This document shows positions 12,201-23,690 of a DNA stretch of 64,000 nt, piece after piece; the stretch's first letter is position 1, and each line of letters starts with the position of its first letter. Source of the DNA: Lyophyllum atratum (Eukaryota; Basidiomycota; Agaricomycetes; Agaricales; Lyophyllaceae); NCBI GenBank assembly GCA_014905825.1, contig JACGCN010000015.1, positions 558,001 to 622,000 of the forward strand, in the 5' to 3' direction. The notes below the pieces were generated by a model, which saw only the letters and a program-made list of their open reading frames with translations, ran no database searches and was not told the DNA's origin. The translations under genes were made by a program, and so were the position numbers.

Positions 12201-15200
12201 GGAGGAATGTGAAGCGACGTAGGAAGATGGAGCGGCATGGCGATGGCTCATGTTGGACACGCCCACGAATAAGAGATGAGGGAGTCAAAGGAAGTCGAAG
12301 AGGCAGTGGGAAATACGAGTTGCTCAACCGATCCACTTATATAGATTACGTGATCGCACGTGTTGTGGCATTGGGCACGTATTCCTGAGGAGGACACGTC
12401 GCGCTCATGACGTCCTTGTGGGCAGGCTTGGGAAATGAGCTATGCTGCTGCTGAATGAGAGCTGGATCGTAAATTTTTCAGCAATGCGTGATGCTAGACG
12501 TCGTACAAGTCAATTTTGGAGGAAAGGCGTGTGACGAATCTTGTCACACCCATCTTTTCTTGCCACCGTCATCGCAAGTGCGGCGAATCGAGATGCGCTC
12601 CTCAATAGTCGTCGTTCAAGCACTCATACGTCGTAGCGGCTAAAAACCCGGATTCGCCATGATGACGCATTCAAGCCCTGATGCAGTGGACCCTTCGTTG
12701 GAAGAACGACGGTGTTAACGGTGGGAAAAGTTCGATACGACGGCGTTCAGGTAAGGTCTATCGATTCATCCTCTCGCTGCTGCTTACCAGGCTTATGCTT
12801 ATGTCTCTTCCAGCCGATCTATCCTCGAGCCAATTCACCATACTGCGCCAGCTAGGTCACCCGTCCTCCCACTGGCCAAGAGGACTTGGCCTGTGATATG
12901 AATCGCTTGGGTGGCGCTCCCATTTCATTTGAGGCAGGCGTTTGACCCGCTTTAAATCCTCTTGGGGGGACGCGCGTTCTTGGCCAAGGAGGCTGCAGCT
13001 TGTATGATGAGGCATTTCGTAAGTTGGGATGGGCTTGGCTTGGCTGGGGCGAGCTTCTTTGACGAACAGATATGTTGCGAAGTTTTCGGTCATTGGAAGG
13101 TTGTTGGAAGTTGTCTCTTATCGAACTGCGGGGGTTATCTGATATTAGATTACAGGCCCTTCGTATTACAGCGTCGATAATTCGCTCCGTAGTTCCATCT
13201 TCACGGATGCGTCAAACACTCGCTGAGCTGATTAAATGGATCCCAGAGCTGCAGTTGCACACATATTTAGCTCCATCCAGCCATTTAGTTTCGGGGGTCG
13301 GGTAACAAGGAGGGCGCGCCTGTCCTCCACCGTGTCCTTGTCTTCGCGATCGGACCCCGCTGCGCCGACTTGAAGACGACACTCCTTTCCGAGACTACAG
13401 GCGCTCAAATGGGAACGGGTAGCTCAGCCACAGCGGAGAGCCCTGACATTCCCGCCTGAAACCATAAGCAGGCCGGCCAAGCCCGCAGTTACTCCCCGCT
13501 TAAGCGCATCGAAGGCATTCTGAACTTGGAAGGAGCGGTAGATCCCCTCTGCGCCGACTTGAAGACGACACTCATTTCCAAGACTAGGGCGCTCAAATTG
13601 GCACGGGTAGCTCAGCCACAGTGAAGAGCATGAGCAGGCCGGCCAAGCCCGCAGTTCCTCCCTGCGTAAGCGCATCGGAGAGACATTCTGAACTTGGAAG
13701 GATTGGTGGATCGACCCTATTTGGATGAGGCACTATGGCCTTGGCCCATCGACCCTCGCACCTCGCGCGAGAGGGTAAGACGTCTGTGGGAAGTGCTGTC
13801 CGGTTCCATTTCGTGGCTAGACTGCAGGCAACGAATGGTCTAGGTCCTGGGAGGGCGTAAGTGGAGTAGTGGGCGACAGATGTCAAGAGTCAATGGGGAG
13901 TGTGCGCCGGCCGTTCTCTAACGCTGGTTGACTTCGAATGTGTCCTTGGCTCGCCGGCCCTGGTTGACGTGCCTACTGGAAAGGGGGGATTGAGGAGACT
14001 CGGGTGGCAAACCCTGAACGAAGGGACGAAAGACGGGTGAAACCCTCCGGTTGAGTAGGACCCCACTGACCCCTCAGCTGCGGTGCGTGGTGGGCCCCAT
14101 GGGTCAGGGCGAATGGAAGGGCCGTACGAGGTGATGACGGTATTGACTCATGGAGGCGTATCCAAGACATGAAATGTGTCATCACGACTGAGCTTGGCCC
14201 CTTGGTTGGGGGACGAGTGAATCTTCTGGATATCGTGAATGGAACCGGCTACGGGACGTAGCGAAACCATCGACGTTTTGCCAAAGGCAGTAATAGTACC
14301 TAGTATGTGAGCCCATATATCTCTTAAAGAAGAGTCGCACTCAGATGAGCAAGCGTTGACCAAGGAGATTGAGGTATCCAAGATCGCCAGACGGGAAAGG
14401 TGCAACGTGCCTAGCCCAGTCCATCCAACCGCGAGGATCGGGTTCAAGAGATCGTGGGTTTCACTCTGCAGGATCCATCGCGACGTAGCCAGGAAGGCGT
14501 GTGTGCCTCGTCTAACCCTAAAAAATGCACGAAAGGTAGCTGATGCAATTATACACATGGAGAGATCAGACCAAATCCAGACCCTGTCTGGGGTATATGT
14601 AACACCCAACCTTCTGAGGCGTTCATGATACATACTTCACGAAGTGACGCCAGTCTAAGCCACCGATGCGTTACTAGCTTTGGTGTGTCAATGCCAAATG
14701 GTGAGTTCTATGTACCCCGCCTCGGTCGGCTTGGGCCCTTGGCGACGGCTGGGGAACCTTAAATCTTCAGCTTGCTCCCCATCCAAGTATAATTCCATCC
14801 TGCAGAATCAATTTCGGACCTTCAGACATTGCGCATATCATGGGATGGGCGATACACAGTCGGAATTAGGCCGTTGTGCTGAGGGGTTTCCGCCGGCGCA
14901 AGTCCCAATCGCTGGGCACAGTTACGTGCGTGGTCGTGTGCCATGTCTATCTCGAAACATACGCGACGAATTCATGGCATCTCGAAGCCGCTGTGAAGAA
15001 ATGAATTTCTAGCTGCGTGGACCTTGGACACCGTTTCATCTCGATGGAAGGAAGGACCACTGATCCGTTCTTTCTGAGCGTTCTGTCATTCGTGGAACGG
15101 CGCTGACATAGTATGTCTGTGGGCGTAAACGGAGAGATTCCGAGAGAAGGAACCTGGATATGGCAGCTGTCCATTGAAGTCTGTATCGATCCATCTAAAT

Positions 15201-16366
15201 CTATCGATCGATCCATCTAGAGGCTGGAGGACGGGTGAGTGTTGTGCGTGTGGGCGGTTATGGGACCTGACTGTGGATACCTAGACTCACCAGCATGCAA
15301 AGGTCGGCCCGGGAGAACAAGTTCACTTCAAATGAGAGTGGTCACAATACGTGACAGCCCAGGAGCAGCATAGACATCATCACAAACCACTACGACCACA
15401 TACGCATACCGCATAAGCACAGATGCATATGTCGTCGCCGATGCTGCGAAGTATAAAGAGGCGGTCATATGATTTCACTCTGACGATCTCAAGCTTCTGG
15501 CCCTACAACGTTCGCTAGCAAAGAGGGTTATGGACTTCTTGAGCTCCCGGATCTTCGGTGCTCTGCAAGGTGGACCCCCTACACATCCTCGGAGCTAGTT
15601 CTATCAAAGGCATTGATTTTCTTGACTCCTTCACGTCAAATATACCTGGCGATGCGTTGCACTAGTCACTAGCATCGTGCATTTGGGTCGGTTCGCTGGT
15701 GTCATAGATTGTGAAAGAACCTTCACCAAAAGAGTATGATGTCTTAATAGACAATCAGTATATCCAGGCTTTTCGTCTTTCTCCTCTGGACAGGATGCGC
15801 AGAGGAGCTCCGGGCCATATACTATATCTTTGGCTACCAGAACACAAACGCACGGAGACGGCGAATCACTGGGATCAGATCGTCTGATGGATCCACCCGC
15901 AAAGGTAGCTACTAGCCAGGCTCATACTTGATTTTGACCGCTTCTAGCACCTAATCTCGCAGTCCAAAGACTTATCCGAAGCCACTCGCCTGCCAATTTC
16001 ATCGTCCATCGACACTATGCTCTACATGTCAGACGCCGCTCCTGCTCGGTGGATTTCGCCATAATCAACGCAACGCATGTTTTTACTCGTATTCTGGTTC
16101 ACTGGCCCTCCGATGCAGGTATAGTGCCTAAGCTTCCGATACATGAACGGCGAACAGCAATCAAGGAATAGTAGCGTCAGATGGTCACTATTAAACAAAG
16201 CTTAATCCCCTCATTTCGCAGAGGTGACAGCCTGGAGCACATATACATCTCCATGATCAATTTGTAGCCCCCGTATTCTGAACACCTTCCGTTTCAACAT
16301 GACTTCCACATATTAATTGAAGACAAACTTCCTAATCCTATCATATGGCCGATCGTCACCATCTAT
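12201..16366. other. Gene-poor interval with a tandem duplication
   Basis: No gene can be supported over about 4.2 kb. The first bases upstream of 12200 must include the promoter of the preceding minus-strand gene. A weak two-exon possibility at 12681-12895 (about 50 codons, GT-AG intron) has no recognisable product. The stretch 15.4-16.1 kb has coding-like patches broken by stops and may be a decayed gene. The only clear structure is the tandem duplication at 13360-13718, listed separately. Confidence 0.45.
13360..13718. repeat. Imperfect tandem duplication, two units of about 170-180 bp
   Basis: Unit 1 starts at 13360 and unit 2 at 13549. Both open with CTGCGCCGACTTGAAGACGA, then share the segments GGGTAGCTCAGCCACAG, GCAGGCCGGCCAAGCCCGCA, TAAGCGCATCG and CATTCTGAACTTGGAAGGA in the same order. 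Unit 2 is slightly shorter because of a deletion after the CAGCCACAG segment. Minus-strand ORFs across both units share the peptide TAGLAGLLM, but no product is recognised. Confidence 0.85.
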
Positions 16367-19180
16367 TTAACCTGTACCATGTAGTCCTGCCAAAAAGGCC
16401 TGTGCCATTTGTTCGGCTACCACATCCAATTGTACCCCAACAGTGCCATCTAGATATTCGAAGAATGCATCTCGGAAGCTCGGGGCAGGGTTGTCCACAT
16501 TCACTCGAATTGGCCTGAAGAGTGCCGTCCTGTTGGCATCCAGGTGAAGTTCGAAATATTGATCGAAGTCGTGTGCGTATTCACTCTCCACGTAATCGTC
16601 GGGAATGACATCAGGATGCCTAGGAAGATAAGGCAGTTTTGTCGAACCTTAGCATAGGTAGTCAAAACACGTAGACTAACCGCTCTTTTAAGTGATCCAG
16701 CGAGTCATCCCAAGGTATCATCTTCCTGCATTCAACGCAGACCCAGCTGGTGTCGTGCGCCGGATGTCCGGAGAGAGGGCTCATTTTGACGTATTCCAAT
16801 AGATCAGCCAGCAGGCCTTCGGTTGTACTGAGTGCTGCTAGTTTTACAACATCAGTGAATTCCTCATCTGGTTTATAGTGCTGAGCGGTGTGAGCAACCT
16901 TAGAAAATATGACCATTAGATGTATTCTTAATCGCAATATAAGTAGACTTACGACCGTAGGCCACCTCATGACCAAGCGACCCTCTTCATGGTCCGTACA
17001 TTCGATGCACTCGAAGCGAAAATCTAAAAGGTCCAGAACAAGGCTTGGCATGGTTTGCATGATTCCGCAATCGCGCAAGACATATTCTGCCCTTTGATGT
17101 GCACGTCGATCGAAACGCACGATGTCTCCGGTGTTCCATGGCTTGCAGTTGAGGTCGCGAAAATATGGATCCAAGCCGTCTTCATATGTATCAGAATAAG
17201 TGAGAGTAGTGGTGCATCGATGGACCAGAACTCGTGGATAAGTGATTTCGCGCCGACAGTGGTTGCAACGGAAGAAAGTCGTGGCGAGTCTAAGCGTGGC
17301 TTCAGTGACTTCTGTATCGGTTTCCGGGTTACTCTTCATAATAGCAACAAGCTGTTCGTCCTTGGATTTACGCCAAGCTGTGACAATCGAAGGGATATCG
17401 ACCATTGCCTGTTTGAAATGATCCTCGACGACCAGCTGATCGATGGGCGTATCCTCGATAACAGATCTAAAATCGGGCAGGATGGCGAGATCGGCGACAG
17501 AAGGCAGTACCGTGTGTAGAGGTTGGGATAAGGCATATTTTTGAAGGGTTTCTGATAACACTTTGCCACGCTTCCGAATCGTGGCCCGCCGACTTGTCTC
17601 CAAGCGTTGGACTTTGGTTTTCTCCATGAAGTCGATCAAAGGCGCCTCAATGTTGCCCCAGACTGCTAAGATTTAGTGACGTGGGGCATACATCACGACG
17701 AGGTACGTACTTCGATCAGTGAGCTCCCTAGGTTGCTTGACCAATTTATGATCGGACAGTAAATCGTATTCAATATCGTCTGCCTCCTCTAGCTTTGTGA
17801 TTTCTTCCCCCCAACCTGAAGCGGGGGGAGGCTAAGCAATTTTGAAACGCGTGGAAATGTAGTCTTACCGAGATGTGATAGTTTCTCCTTTATGCTAAAT
17901 TGATGATGGGCTCAGTGAGAGGAAACATCAGGAGGAAATTATCGGGCTGACGCTTCATACCGCCTCTGGCGAATGTTTTCAAGTTCGTTGGACCGCTCTT
18001 CACTTCGATTTCGATTCCAAACTGCGCACTCGCTGCCATGCTACGGGACATGCTTTCAGAGAAAATCTTACGATTCGATACAACTTCTAACGTACCTGCA
18101 TCCGTGCTTCATATTCTGTACGTTTCGCGATGCACCATTCTTTCAATGCAGAATCATCAAGGCTCTGCATTTCCGCCTGATACCGACGAAGGGTGCGTAG
18201 GCAATATCCTTGCGCCGGCCAGCGTTCTATGATTATCTGGTGAGGTCAAATCGGCATTGTGTCACCAAGGAAGTCATCTTACTACTAGAGAGGTCAATGG
18301 ATGGAACAAAGCTGATTGGGACCCCGTAATCGCCCGCCGCTCCGTAAGTGACGAAACTGATCGCCATATATCAGGAAATATCCGTTGAAAAGAAGGTTTA
18401 AGAATGTACTTGTCTGGAATACACTTTTTACAGCTCCTGGTCCGGGTGTACCAATTGATCGCCTTAGAAGGAACTTGCGCTTTCAAGCAAAACTAAATCA
18501 CCAATGGAGGTAAGGGTCTGACAAGGACAGCGAAGCAAATGACGAACATGACAGTATGGGTAGAATATGAGATTCGCGTATTGAGGTTCGCTGAGGTCCT
18601 TAGGACATTCCGGCAAGTCTACGATGCGAGACCGAACATTCTTCCAGACATATGTGGAGGAACGGTGCATGAGGATGTTCCTCAAAGGTTTAGAGGTCCG
18701 GGATAGATTAAGAAGGTCATAGGGAGTAAGATGCGCGAATATCTATGAGTGGTGAGATTTTTAGCGCAACAATTTCTTTGTGTAAAAGCAGATTTCCACT
18801 GGCACAGGGAAATACCTCAAACAAGATATCCAGGGGCATCTCAGTAATCTGCTCCAACCTTCCTTGCTTTCCTCGCGTCTTTTTGGGCTTCGAGCCTTCA
18901 GCGTCTGGCTTAGAACCCCTCACCTTCCTCGCCTTCTTCGGTGGTGGATCTGACGTGGTGGTTTCCGAGCCGCTGTCACTATCCATAGTCCATACCGAGG
19001 ATCCTACTCCGGGCTTGCGGAGGCGCCCCGAGCGCCGTGGCATCGTATGAGTCTTTGGGGGCGCGAAATGTAGTGTCGTGGATGAAAGAATGCTCCAGGC
19101 ACGTCAATTGTTTGGGTTCAAGTTGGCAAACTAGTGGCACTGGGATAATTGAAATTGTAAAATCACCTGACCATGGCCAT
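16219..19180. repeat. Copy A of a roughly 3-kb direct segmental duplication
   Basis: Copy A contains the proximal F-box gene plus flanks. Its downstream border begins with CAGAGGTGACAGCCT, matched at 19953 in copy B. Its upstream flank shares TCACCTGACCATG and TCGCGTCTGGTCGC with copy B near 22850. The offset between copies is about 3.73 kb and the spacer (19.2-19.95 kb) is unique. Confidence 0.85.
16367..19043 (-). pseudogene. F-box/zinc-finger protein, copy A, broken by an 8-bp insertion
   Basis: Ten exons can be matched one to one with copy B: 19043-18816, 18742-18548, 18492-18410, 18356-18096, 18028-17961, 17894-17869, 17815-17711, 17665-16953, 16898-16681 and 16619-16367. The product starts MPRRSGRLRKP, has a Lys-rich segment, then an F-box (MPLDILFE/IFAHLTPYDLLNLSRTSK across the first intron), a C-x2-C...C-x2-C finger (CHFCLK...SCKKC), and a C-terminal finger CVECRKMIPW with HLKER/H across the last intron. 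Eight extra bases at 18243-18250 in exon 4, absent from copy B, shift the frame into a stop within a few codons. All other exon lengths differ from copy B only by multiples of three. F-box proteins link substrates to SCF ubiquitin ligases; a truncated protein would keep the F-box. A sequencing error is the main alternative. Confidence 0.8.
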
Positions 19181-20099
19181 GTCGCGTCTGGTCGCGATTA
19201 TTATTAAATTTACGCGACTTGAATGACACGAGCTTCTCAAGAATCTCAACGTTGTGTGCAAGTATCTTGTTTACACCTCCGGTCTTCAAAGCTTCATGCG
19301 TTCAGGGGGAAATCAACAATATTGGTCCCCATGAAGCATGGTATAGTCGTCAAGGAGGGTTTCTGGAAGATTTCGAAATAACCCATATGCATGGATGCGC
19401 GGTTGAAGTTAGATGGATTTCATGCATCAGGGAAATGGAAATGACAGCATTGTTATATCTGCCCGTAGGCTCTCCACCATTCCAACTCATCGACTCCGCG
19501 CATCACGCAGTATTCAATATTCAACGCTCACCATCAGGTTCACATGAATGATTCACCGATTCGTACACCTCTTCTACTCCACTACATTTGTCAGTGTTCC
19601 TCATTCATGGCCACCTCAAAAGTCAGAACAGGTCAAAACACATCCCCCTTCATGCCGCGTCGGTGTTGGACGCCTTCGGCATTTCCGCTGACGTGAGTTC
19701 CCTCCCTTTTTCTTGCGTTCGATAATCAATATTTTCGTACCTCCAGAGGGTAGTCTGACTCGTGAACTGCTTGTCCCTTGTATTACGTGAGTTTGCGCCT
19801 TACAGGATTTACCTCATTATAGCGGCTGCACGATGGGCATCACCAACAAGCCTACGGAGTGAGCCATGAGGAGAGGTGGTCGTCTAAATCATGACTTGTG
19901 ACTGATGAACGTACGTAGCGTCCAATACTGAACAAAGTTTCCCTACGTCCAGCAGAGGTGACAGCCTCCAGCACATGTACATCTCCATATCAATCTGTAG
20001 CCCCCGTATTCTGATCACCTCCCGTTCCCCCATGACTTCCACATACTAATTGAAGAAAGACTTCCTAATGCTATCATGTAGCCGATTGTTACCATTTAT
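19044..20099. other. Spacer between the two F-box copies
   Basis: It holds the upstream flank of copy A (to about 19180), about 770 bp of unique sequence without a supported gene, and the downstream flank of copy B (from 19953). The 110-codon ORF at 19219-19551 has no recognisable feature. Confidence 0.5.
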
Positions 20100-22875
20100 T
20101 CAAACTATACCAGTTGCTCTTGACAAAAAGACCTGCGCCATTTGCTCGGCTGCCACATCCAAGTCTCCCCCAGCATCAGGTAGCTGCTTATACATGTAGA
20201 ATGCATCTCGGAAGCTTTGAGCAGGGTCGTCCACATCCAATCTGATTGCACTGATGATTTCGGTCCTGTTGGCATCCAGGTGAAGTTTGAGATATCGATC
20301 GAATTGGCGTGCGTGTTCACTCTCAACGTAATCGTCGGGAATGACACTAGGATGCCTAGGGAGATAAGGCAGTTCTGTCAAATCTTAGCATAGGTGGTCA
20401 ATACAAGTAGACTTACCGCTTTTTCAAGTGATCCAGCGATTCTTTCCAAGGTATGATCCTCTTGCATTCGACGCAGACCCAGCTGGAGTTGTGCGCCCAA
20501 AGTCCGGAGAGAGGGCTCATTTTGGTGCCTTCCAATAGATCAGCCAGAAGGGCTTCGCGGTCTCCGAGTGCTGCTAGTTTCACCATACCATTAAACTGCG
20601 CATCTCGTCTATAGTAGTGTCGGGCTGTGTGGGCAATCTTGGGAAATATGACTATTAGATGTAATCTTAACCGCAACATAAGTAACCTTACGACCGTAGG
20701 CCACCTCATGAGGAAGCGACCCTCTTCAGGGTTCGTACATTCGATGCATTCGAAGCGAAGCTCTAAAATGTCCCGGCTTGTCGTACTTTCGCCGGTTCCG
20801 CAATCGCGCAAGACGTGTTTTGCCCTCTGATATGCATCTTGATCGAAACAAACAACGTCTCCGTCGTTCCACGGCTTGCAGTCGAGGTCGCGAAAATATG
20901 GATCCACGCGGTCTTCAACTGCATTAGAAGACCTAATGAGAGTGGTACATCTATGTACCAGAATCCGTGGATAAGAAATTTCGCGATAACAGACGCTGCA
21001 ATAGAAGAAAGTCGTGGCGAGTACAAGCGTGGCTTCAGTGACTTCTGTATCGATTCTCGGGTGACTCTTCATTATAGCAACAAGCTGTTCGTCCTTGGAT
21101 TTACGCCAAGTCGCGACAATGGAAGGGATGTCGACCACTGCTTGTTTGAAATGATCCTCGAGGACCTGCTCGTCCATGGGCGTATCCTCGATGACAGATC
21201 TAAAATTGGGCAGGATGGCAAGATCAGCGACGGAAGGCAGTATCGTGTGTAGAGGCTGGGACGAGGCATATTTTTGGAGAATTTCTGATAACACTTGGCC
21301 ACGCTTCCAGATCACAGGCCCGCGATCTTTCTGCAAGCGTTGGGCCTTGGCATTTTCCATGAACTCTATCAAAGACTCCTTGATGTTACCCCAGACTTCT
21401 GAGACTCAGTGACGGTTGGCATACATCACGACGGGATACGCACTTCGATCAGTGAAATCTCTAGGTTGTCTGACCAGTTTATGATCGGACAGTCGGTCCT
21501 CTTGAATTTCGTCTGGATCCTCTAGCTTTGCAATTTCTTCCCCCCAACCTGAAGCGGAGGGGGCTAAGCAATTTTGAAACGCACGAGGTGTCATCTTACC
21601 GAGAAGTGATAGTTTCTCCTTTATGCTGAATTGATGATGGGAGGTCAGTGACAGCAAGAGGCATATGGATATTATTGGGCTGACGCTTCATACCGCCTCT
21701 GGCGGATTTTTTCAAGGTCGTTGGAACGCTCTTCGCTTCGATTGTGATTCCAAGCTGCGCACTTGCTAGCATGCTACGAGGAATGGTTCAGAAAAAAACC
21801 TTGCAATGTGATACAAGGTCTAACGTACCTCCATTTGTGCTTCATATTCTGTTCGTTTTGCGATACACCATTCTTTTGAGGCGGGATCCTCAAGGCTCTC
21901 TATTTCGGCCTTGTACCGACGAAGGGTGCGCAAGCAATATCCTTGTGCTGGATAGCGTTCCGAGAATATCTGGTGTCGGCATCCTGTCACCAATGAAGCC
22001 ATCTTACTACTACCGAGGTCAATGGATGGAACGATGTCGAGTTGAACACCATAATCGGCCGCCGCACTGTAAGTAACAAAACTGATCGCCATATATCAAG
22101 AAATATTCCATTGAAAAGAAGGTTTAAGAACGTACTTGTCTGGAATACACTTTTTACAGCTCCTGGTCCTAGTGCCCCAATTGATCGCCTTAGAAGGAAC
22201 TTGTGTTTTCAAGCAAAACTAAAATCATCGTTGGAATCAAGGGTCTGAGAAGGACAGCGAAGCAAACGGCGAACATGACAGTAAGGATAGAAGATGAGGT
22301 TCGCGTATTGAGGTTCGCTGAGGTCCTTAGGACATTCCGGCAAGTCTGCAATGCGAGATCGAACATTCTTCCAGACATATGTGGAGGAACGGCGCATGAG
22401 GATATTTCTCAAAGGTTTAGAGGTCCGGGATAGATTCAGAAGGTCATAGGGAGTAAGGTGCGCGAATATCTATGAGTGGTGAGACTTTTAGCGCAACAGT
22501 TTCCTAAAAGCAGCATTCCATCAGGGAGATACCTCAAACAAGACATCCAGAGGCATCCCAGTAATCTGCTCCAGCCTTCCTTGCTTTCCTCGCGTCTTTT
22601 TGGGCTTCGAGCCTTCGGCGCCTGGCTTAGAACTCCTCACCTTCCTCACCTTCTTTGGTGGTGGATCCGTCGCGGTGGTTTCCGAGTCGTTGTCGCTGTC
22701 CACCGTGTATACCAAGGATCCGACTGGCTTGCGAAGGCGGCCCGAGCGTCGTTGCATCGTATGGGTCTTTGGGGGCGCGAGAGTTCCAGACAAGTCAGTT
22801 GTTTGCGTTGGCATTGTGGCAAACTAGTGGGATAATTGGAATTGTCCGATCACCTGACCATGTCGCGTCTGGTCG
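19953..22875. repeat. Copy B of the roughly 3-kb direct segmental duplication
   Basis: This is the matching partner of 16219-19180, in the same orientation, including the intact F-box gene and part of its upstream flank. Confidence 0.85.
20100..22757 (-). CDS. F-box/zinc-finger protein, copy B (712 aa, intact)
   Basis: Ten exons with consistent GT-AG borders and phases sum to 2,139 nt: 22757-22533, 22469-22275, 22218-22136, 22081-21829, 21761-21694, 21625-21600, 21548-21444, 21398-20692, 20637-20417 and 20355-20100. The order is a basic Ser/Asp-rich N-terminus (MQRRSGRLRKP), the F-box (MPLDVLFE plus IFAHLTPYDLLNL, residues about 68-115), a Cys finger (CHFCLK...SCKKCIPD), a coiled-coil-like region (SEERSNDLEKIRQRR), a second Cys pair (FYCSVCYREI), a third (FECIECTNPEEGRFLMRW) and a C-terminal C2H2-like finger (CVECKRIIPW...HLKKRH). 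The start at 22757 aligns with copy A; an upstream in-frame ATG at 22814 is not shared. Likely role: substrate receptor for an SCF ubiquitin ligase. The target is unknown. Confidence 0.85.
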
Positions 22876-23059
22876 CCATCAGATTCATTAACGCGAGAAT
22901 ATGACGCGTCTGTTCGAGAGGTTTTGCGATATATGGCATAAAAAACAACACCTTCGTACACGTTTGCTGAACAACAATCTACATTCGCTTGACGCGATCC
23001 ACCATGCGGTTTCAAATGCGTTAAATTATGGCAGGACTAGCTTCTTCCCAAAATCTTCC
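22758..23059. other. Promoter side of F-box copy B
   Basis: No gene is seen. The block TCACCTGACCATG...TCGCGTCTGGTCGC near 22850-22880 is shared with the region upstream of copy A and may include conserved promoter elements. Confidence 0.45.
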
Positions 23060-23420
23060 TCGTACCTCAGGTCTGATCCTGGCCACCGCAGAATGTGCCT
23101 CCACCTAGTGAACGATGTCTTGATAGATGCCAGCCTTGTTTCCATCTTAGATGACGCCGCGTGCGGAGAAAGTGCGAGGTCCTGATCGCTTTCGACACGG
23201 CTTTGCTCGACGAAACCTTTGACCTATCTGAAAGGCTAAGACTACGGACACAATTGATCAGCGACCCATCAGATAGCAGGTACATCTTACTTGTGCGATG
23301 TCTGTAACACCGTAAGCTAGGAAAATCTCCGGCTCCCAGGGCTTTGCAGCGTCCAGGCAACGGGCATAGAAGTCATCCCAGTGGGCGCGCACGTCGAGGA
23401 AGCCTGTAATAACAAACCCT
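23060..23420 (-). pseudogene. Decayed internal fragment of the neighbouring amidohydrolase
   Basis: This stretch matches 24750-25090 of the adjacent amidohydrolase gene. Shared plus-strand runs include CGCAGAATG, ACGATGTCTTGAT, CGACACGGCTTTGCTCGACGAA, and the helix-encoding part around 23330-23400. Read on the minus strand it gives GFLDVRAHWDDFYARC and EIFLAYGVTDIAQ, where the intact gene has GFIDVHAHWGGFNDRY and ETFLAYGVTTLHK. The first metal-binding histidine of HxH is replaced by arginine. There is no start, no propeller and no C-terminal part, and frames are interrupted, so it is a relic of partial tandem duplication. Confidence 0.75.
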
Positions 23421-23690
23421 GTACTTTGACAAGATAGAGCTGTGGTGACATCAAAGCGGCATAACTTACAGTGAACTCAAGACTAAAGCGGCAAATCCCG
23501 CTATGAACTTCTGTGTTCTCTATATTCACGCATCTGCCATCTTGTAAAGGCCTAAGGATAGGAGGAGTCCGTCGAGAAGAGTAATAAATGTGGTGGATAT
23601 GAGTTCGAATCCAAGGCGCGAACAGAAGGTATAAACCACAAGATGTTCTCAGATATATGTTTACATTGACGTTCCCCCTCCGCACGCTGA
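23421..23690. other. Short spacer between relic and amidohydrolase stop
   Basis: No supported feature. A GAGTTCGAATCC match to a tRNA B-box near 23600 lacks the rest of a tRNA. Confidence 0.4.

Noticed and set aside
12681..12895. Possible two-exon mini-gene of about 50 codons
   Set aside because: The splice sites are acceptable but the product has no recognisable feature and the upstream ATG context is arbitrary.
18222..18249. A 28-nt intron that would rescue F-box copy A (GTGACA...CACCAG)
   Set aside because: It would restore frame but is shorter than any intron seen in this window, and copy B reads the matching bases as exon.
23590..23625. GAGTTCGAATCC resembles a tRNA B-box
   Set aside because: No A-box, acceptor stem or anticodon arm at the right distance.
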